DNA from: Flavobacteriales bacterium
GTDB lineage: Bacteria > Bacteroidota > Bacteroidia > Flavobacteriales > Flavobacteriaceae
Reading direction: 5' to 3'
DNA length: 39,316 nt
NCBI GenBank assembly: GCA_004321735.1
Contig: SGZB01000007.1
Span: 1 to 39,316, forward strand
The position numbers and the translations under genes are program-made. Shown here piece by piece: positions 34,622 through 39,316 of the stretch. A model generated the notes under the pieces. It was given only the letters and a program-made list of their open reading frames with translations, was not told the DNA's origin and made no database searches. Positions within the stretch are counted from its first letter, which is position 1; each line of letters starts with the position of its first letter.

Positions 34622-37066
34622 ATGTTTGTAATAAAAAGAGAGGGCCATAAGGAACCAGTGATGTTTGACAAAATCACAGCAAGAATTAAAAAGCTGTGTT
34701 ATAGTCTTAATCCTCTTGTTGATCCTGTTAGGGTTTCAATGCGTGTCATTGAAGGACTTTATGATGGTGTAACCACATCTGAACTTGATAATCTTGCTGC
34801 GGAAGTATCTGCAACAATGACAACTTCACATCCCGATTACGCAACCCTAGCTGCTAGAATTTCAGTTTCAAACCTTCACAAGAATACAAAAAAGTCATTC
34901 TCAGAAACAATGGCAGATTTGTATAATTATGTCAATCCAAGAACTGGGAAAAAAGCTCCACTACTTTCTGATGAAGTTTATAAAGTAATTAAGAAAAATG
35001 CTGAGAAGTTAGATTCAACAATCATTTATAATAGAGATTTTAATTACGATTACTTTGGTTTTAAAACACTTGAAAGATCTTATTTGTTAAGATTAAATGG
35101 AGTTGTTGTCGAAAGACCTCAACACATGCTAATGAGGGTTTCTGTAGGTATTCATTATGATGATTTAGACTCAGCCATTGAAACTTATAATTTGATGTCC
35201 AAAAAGTTTTTTACTCACGCGACACCAACATTATTTAATTCTGGAACCCCTAAACCTCAGCTCTCTTCATGTTTCTTATTGACAATGAAAGAAGATAGTA
35301 TTGATGGCATTTACGATACGTTAAAACAAACAGCAAAAATATCTCAATCAGCCGGAGGAATCGGTTTATCTATTCACAATGTTAGATCAACAGGGTCATA
35401 TATTTCTGGAACAAATGGAACATCAAATGGTATTGTTCCAATGCTTAGAGTTTTCAATGATACAGCAAGATATGTTGATCAAGGTGGCGGTAAAAGAAAG
35501 GGATCATTTGCAATTTATATAGAGCCTTGGCATTCCGATATTTTTGATTTTCTAGATCTTAAAAAGAATCATGGAAAGGAAGAAATGAGAGCAAGAGATT
35601 TATTCTACGCAATGTGGATTCCAGATTTATTTATGAAAAGAGTTGAGAGTAATGAAGATTGGACATTAATGTGTCCAAATGAATGCCCTGGACTTTATAA
35701 CTGCCATAGCGAAGAATTTGAAAAGCTTTATTTGAATTATGAAAAAGAAGGTAAAGGAAGAAAAACAATAAAAGCAAGAGAGCTTTGGGAAAAAATATTA
35801 GAATCTCAAATTGAAACAGGCACACCATATATGCTTTATAAAGATGCTTGTAATAGAAAATCTAATCAGAAAAATTTAGGAACAATTAGATCATCAAACT
35901 TGTGTACTGAAATTTTAGAGTATACTTCTAAAGATGAGATTGCAGTTTGTAATCTAGCTTCAATTGCCCTCCCAATGTTTATAAAGAATAATTCATTTGA
36001 CCATAAAGAATTATTTAATGTAACTAAAAGAGTTACTAAGAACCTTAATAAAGTTATTGATAGAAACTACTATCCTGTTAAGGAAGCTGAAAACTCTAAC
36101 TTTAGACATAGACCAATTGGACTGGGCGTACAAGGTTTAGCAGATGCTTTTATTAAATTAAGAATGCCATTTACATCTGACGAAGCAAAGGCTTTGAATC
36201 AAGATATTTTTGAAACAATTTATTATGCTGCTTTAACAGCATCAATGGAAGAAGCCCAAAGAGATGGAACATATAAATCATATAAAGGCTCACCAATTTC
36301 TAAAGGAGAATTCCAACACAATATGTGGGGAGTTAAAGATGAAGATTTAAGTGGAAGATGGGATTGGGCTAAGCTTAGAAAAGATATAAAAAAGAATGGT
36401 GTTAGAAACTCGCTTTTAGTTGCTCCAATGCCTACAGCATCTACTTCTCAGATCTTAGGAAATAATGAATGTTTTGAGCCATACACATCCAATATTTACA
36501 CAAGAAGAGTATTGTCTGGTGAGTTCATAGTTGTAAACAAACATCTACTTGAAGATTTAGTTAAGCTAGGACTATGGAACGAGGAGCTTAAGCAAGAACT
36601 AATGAAAGCAAATGGATCAATTCAGCATATTGATTTTATTCCACAAGACATAAAAGATCTTTATAAAACTGTTTGGGAATTGAGTATGAAAGATATTATT
36701 GATATGGCACGTCATAGAGGATATTTCATTGATCAATCTCAATCACTGAACTTGTTTATGGAAGGTGCAACGATGGCTAAATTAACATCAATGCATTTCT
36801 ATGCTTGGAAATCAGGATTAAAAACTGGTATGTATTATTTAAGAACTAAATCTGCAGTTGATGCAATTAAGTTTACTCTTGATAATACTAAGAAAAAAGA
36901 GCCAGTTAAAGAAACTGTAGATGCTGCTTCGGCTGTGGCTGCTGTTCCTTCACCTGCTGAAACTGCTCAAATTCCTGTAGAACCATTAACGCCAGAAGAA
37001 TTAAAAGATATGATTGCAAAATCTAAGGGTAATCAAGATGATGATTGCTTAATGTGTGGATCTTAA
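34622..37066 (+). CDS. nrdA: Ribonucleotide reductase class Ia large subunit
   Basis: Reduces ribonucleoside diphosphates to deoxy forms. The 814-residue protein has an N-terminal ATP-cone (about 1-92), the active-site redox cysteine C217 (SSCFLL), the catalytic set N426-L-C428-T-E430, partner cysteine C443 and C-terminal redox pair C809/C812 (CLMCGS). The CLMCGS ending matches the eukaryote-like R1 branch. An Ala/Pro/Glu-rich linker (about 760-790) precedes the tail. The upstream leader (34586-34621) is CAA-rich and unstructured. The stop overlaps the convergent aquaporin gene by four bases (TTAA). Confidence 0.96.
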   Translation: MFVIKREGHKEPVMFDKITARIKKLCYSLNPLVDPVRVSMRVIEGLYDGVTTSELDNLAAEVSATMTTSHPDYATLAARISVSNLHKNTKKSFSETMADLYNYVNPRTGKKAPLLSDEVYKVIKKNAEKLDSTIIYNRDFNYDYFGFKTLERSYLLRLNGVVVERPQHMLMRVSVGIHYDDLDSAIETYNLMSKKFFTHATPTLFNSGTPKPQLSSCFLLTMKEDSIDGIYDTLKQTAKISQSAGGIGLSIHNVRSTGSYISGTNGTSNGIVPMLRVFNDTARYVDQGGGKRKGSFAIYIEPWHSDIFDFLDLKKNHGKEEMRARDLFYAMWIPDLFMKRVESNEDWTLMCPNECPGLYNCHSEEFEKLYLNYEKEGKGRKTIKARELWEKILESQIETGTPYMLYKDACNRKSNQKNLGTIRSSNLCTEILEYTSKDEIAVCNLASIALPMFIKNNSFDHKELFNVTKRVTKNLNKVIDRNYYPVKEAENSNFRHRPIGLGVQGLADAFIKLRMPFTSDEAKALNQDIFETIYYAALTASMEEAQRDGTYKSYKGSPISKGEFQHNMWGVKDEDLSGRWDWAKLRKDIKKNGVRNSLLVAPMPTASTSQILGNNECFEPYTSNIYTRRVLSGEFIVVNKHLLEDLVKLGLWNEELKQELMKANGSIQHIDFIPQDIKDLYKTVWELSMKDIIDMARHRGYFIDQSQSLNLFMEGATMAKLTSMHFYAWKSGLKTGMYYLRTKSAVDAIKFTLDNTKKKEPVKETVDAASAVAAVPSPAETAQIPVEPLTPEELKDMIAKSKGNQDDDCLMCGS

Positions 37067-37686
37067 GATTTTTCTAGGAATTGATTGTAAATAAGTACTG
37101 CAAATAGACTTCCTGATACAGTTGAGAATACGTATAAATAAATATTATTTATTGTATTGCCGCCGTTCAAATAATCTATAAATGATGGCCCTATAAATAC
37201 TGAAGGATTAAATACTGCACCTGATATGTTTCCAACTAAGTAGATCCCTAAGGAAACAGTTAATCCGATCGCTAGACCATAGTAATTATTTCCTTTAGTT
37301 TTTGGATAAATAGCAACCACTAGGATTACGAACATCATAAGAAAAGTAAAGAAAAATTCAGAAGCAATTATTAAAAAAATTGACTCTTCTGCATTTGGAC
37401 TTATAATTAAATTTTTACCGATAATTGATAGAATTGTTGCTGAAGAAATTGCTCCAGATACTTGAAAAAAAATATACTTAATACATGTTCTGAGTGAAAT
37501 AGTTTTTTTTAAATAAAAAGAGATACTTACTGCAGGGTTGTAGTGAGCTCCAGAAAATTTTGCACCTAAATATATCAGTATGCTCAGACCAATTCCAATT
37601 ATTAAAGGGTTTTTAAAAAAACCAATAATTGTCAATAATAAAAATGTTCCTACAAATTCAACTAAATATTTCAATTTAGAATACAT
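37063..37686 (-). CDS. Aquaporin-family channel with variant second NPA box
   Basis: A 207-residue major intrinsic protein with six membrane segments. The first half has SGAHYNPAV (NPA at 50-52). The second has [16 protein letters not shown] (160-162) instead of NPA, and V163 where water aquaporins have the selectivity-filter arginine. The protein could conduct water, glycerol or another small solute; the arginine loss suggests a wider or altered filter. It lies 15 bases after the PiT gene and may be cotranscribed with it. Confidence 0.85.
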   Translation of the reverse strand: MYSKLKYLVEFVGTFLLLTIIGFFKNPLIIGIGLSILIYLGAKFSGAHYNPAVSISFYLKKTISLRTCIKYIFFQVSGAISSATILSIIGKNLIISPNAEESIFLIIASEFFFTFLMMFVILVVAIYPKTKGNNYYGLAIGLTVSLGIYLVGNISGAVFNPSVFIGPSFIDYLNGGNTINNIYLYVFSTVSGSLFAVLIYNQFLEKS

Positions 37687-37701
37687 TAAAATGATTTGTA
37701 A

Positions 37702-39316
37702 TTAAAGAATAGGATCGATCTTATCATCATATTTATTAGAATAAAGTTCTAATATTTGAACATAGTGAGTGATTATAGTCTTTATTTTATTCAAGATTTC
37801 AAAATATAATCTAGTGTTTCTAGGGCTTGATTCATCTTTTCTTGTCCTTGAAATCTGTGATTTAATTTTAAGCTCTAGAGATGAAACTAGTTTTTCTTTA
37901 ACTTCAAAAATCTCTGAAATTTCAATGTAATTTTTGGTCTTAAATGTTTTTACAATTCTTGTGAAAAATTCATCTAATTCATCTTCAAGTTCTTTTAATT
38001 CTCTAATCTGATTGAACGTTAGGCCTCGATGGTTGTTGTTTATGTGTTTATGAGTTAAGCTTGATAATGAAGAAATAGAATCAGCAATATTTTCCAGTTC
38101 TTCCAACACACTCATATGGAATTTAGAAGTAATTTCAGTAGTAGTATCTTCTAGATTTTTAATAAAATAAAAAACATCATCACCAACTCTTTCTAAATCT
38201 TTTTTAAGCTTATTCACATCATTTATATTGTCTTTGAGAATATTTATATCTTGTGTTCCAATACCATCTAAGGTTTTTAGAATTAATTTATTTGCTCTTT
38301 TAGTGAAATTTGAAATGTTTTTGGAGCTTTCAAAAATTACCCCCTTTATAGATTTACTTTCAACTAAGTCTAAGTTTTCTTCTTCTATTTCTTTTTTTCG
38401 TCTGCTCTTGTGAGCAAAGTAGTTTTTTATCAATATTAAAATAACGAGTGCCACTAGAATAAATAATCCAATATCCCCTAAAAAATAAAGAACTGTAGCT
38501 ATTATTCCAGAGGCAGTAAAAGCAATTAAAGCTGTTAAGAGCCATCCTCCAATTACATTTATAACCCCAGAAACTCTATAAACAGCGCTATCACTTCCCC
38601 ATGCTTTATCAGCAAGAGATGTCCCCATCGCTACCATAAAAGTGACATAAGTAGTTGATAGTGGTAATTTATATGATGTTGCTATTGAAATTAAAATCGC
38701 TGCGACTACTAAATTAACAGACGCTCTAATTTCATCAAATGCAGGTCTGTCTTTTTTTAATATAAGGTTGTTTGGTTTTGGTTTAATATATTGATTGGCA
38801 ATAAATTTTTGAGTTTTTTCAGGAATTACTGAGTTAATTTTATCTTGAATATTTGATGAGGTTTTTACTAAAAATCTTGAAAGAAAATTTGGTTGAAATC
38901 TTTCAACAGTTTCTTCTTGATTTGATAAATCAATTGATGTTTTAATTACTGATTTTGCTTTGCTTGATGTCCATAATGTTATAATCATTATAGCTCCAGC
39001 TCCAAATAATATTCCTGTTGGAGCTGCAACTTTTTCAGACAATATTTCCATTGTGTAATTGTCAGCGCTTAATCCAGAATCTACCCATGCTAAGAAAGAC
39101 TGATACCCAGCAATTGGAACACCTATAAAGTTGACTAAGTCATTTCCTGCAAAGGCTAATGCCAATGCAAAAGTACCAGCACAAATTACAATAGTATATA
39201 TGCTAAACTTTAAAACAGTATTAATCAGATGCGAAATAATAATCCAAAAAATGGAGGAGATAATTATTATTAAGACAAGATTGTTATCTAAAAAATTTGA
39301 TAGCGTTTCATTTCCA
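37702..39316 (-). CDS. PiT family phosphate transporter with PhoU-like tail, N-terminus cut by window edge
   Basis: Inorganic phosphate permease, open from the right edge (frame starts at 39315) for 537 residues; the beginning lies off the window. The visible part has a first PiT repeat with FAGNDLVNF, a second set of membrane helices with SYKLPLSTTYVTFMV, then a cytoplasmic C-terminal domain of about 220 residues (from about DLVESKSI to the end) with long helices and RVGDDVFYFIKN and LEELENIADS patterns like DUF47/PhoU. This fusion is common in Bacteroidota PiT proteins. A TTG at 39165 is internal, not a start, because the open frame continues upstream with membrane-like sequence. Confidence 0.9.
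   Translation of the reverse strand, partial: GNETLSNFLDNNLVLIIIISSIFWIIISHLINTVLKFSIYTIVICAGTFALALAFAGNDLVNFIGVPIAGYQSFLAWVDSGLSADNYTMEILSEKVAAPTGILFGAGAIMIITLWTSSKAKSVIKTSIDLSNQEETVERFQPNFLSRFLVKTSSNIQDKINSVIPEKTQKFIANQYIKPKPNNLILKKDRPAFDEIRASVNLVVAAILISIATSYKLPLSTTYVTFMVAMGTSLADKAWGSDSAVYRVSGVINVIGGWLLTALIAFTASGIIATVLYFLGDIGLFILVALVILILIKNYFAHKSRRKKEIEEENLDLVESKSIKGVIFESSKNISNFTKRANKLILKTLDGIGTQDINILKDNINDVNKLKKDLERVGDDVFYFIKNLEDTTTEITSKFHMSVLEELENIADSISSLSSLTHKHINNNHRGLTFNQIRELKELEDELDEFFTRIVKTFKTKNYIEISEIFEVKEKLVSSLELKIKSQISRTRKDESSPRNTRLYFEILNKIKTIITHYVQILELYSNKYDDKIDPIL

Noticed and set aside
39163-39165. TTG as a possible start of the PiT gene
   Set aside because: The frame stays open to the window edge with 50 more residues of membrane-like sequence, so the real start is outside the window.

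Overview
This window is a 39.3 kb piece of a very AT-rich, tightly packed chromosome. The best match is a flavobacterium-like member of the Bacteroidota, probably a streamlined marine lineage. The evidence is a complete Bat (Bacteroides aerotolerance) operon, a TonB-dependent receptor with an N-terminal carboxypeptidase-regulatory-like domain, a eukaryote-like IleS, a PiT transporter with a PhoU-like tail, and several promoters matching the Bacteroidota -7 element TAnnTTTG with no Shine-Dalgarno motifs. No gap between genes exceeds about 130 bases, and adjacent genes often overlap. I see no tRNA, rRNA, insertion sequence, prophage, CRISPR array or defence system. This is mostly core-genome content, so I do not claim a new system.

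Layout. 1-9059 (minus strand): partial ileS, a TonB-dependent receptor overlapping recO, gdhA, and a metB-like gene translationally coupled to a lipoprotein azurin. 9156-11856 (plus): a three-gene sugar unit with a Tat-type exported TIM-barrel isomerase-like protein, a cytoplasmic paralogue, and a DUF1080 (3-keto-glycoside hydrolase-type) lipoprotein. 11879-13873 (plus): yicC-gmk-nadD, closed by a likely terminator. 13951-22627 (plus): the Bat operon, in the order moxR, DUF58 gene, a large two-membrane-segment protein, batA, batB, batC, batD, batE. 22620-25537: cvpA (minus), a conserved unknown protein with pheS (plus), and gpsA (minus).

25639-29045 (minus): a four-gene operon of a serine hydrolase, a small lipoprotein, a twin-ATPase peptide ABC protein without permeases, and a small membrane protein. 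29105-33484: an orphan NtrY-like sensor kinase, a bacilliredoxin, a TerB/DnaJ membrane protein, a HupE-like protein, dCMP deaminase, a 64-residue membrane protein and a DUF3109 protein. 33614-37066 (plus): class Ia ribonucleotide reductase nrdB-nrdA. 37063-39316 (minus): an unusual aquaporin and a partial PiT phosphate transporter.

The most unusual signals concern architecture and regulation. All five convergent gene pairs overlap tail to tail. A strong intrinsic terminator lies on the strand opposite to both of its flanking genes. At two genes a promoter -7 box sits 2-3 bases before the start codon. An 11-bp inverted repeat lies upstream of nrdB, and the aquaporin lacks the canonical second NPA-Arg.
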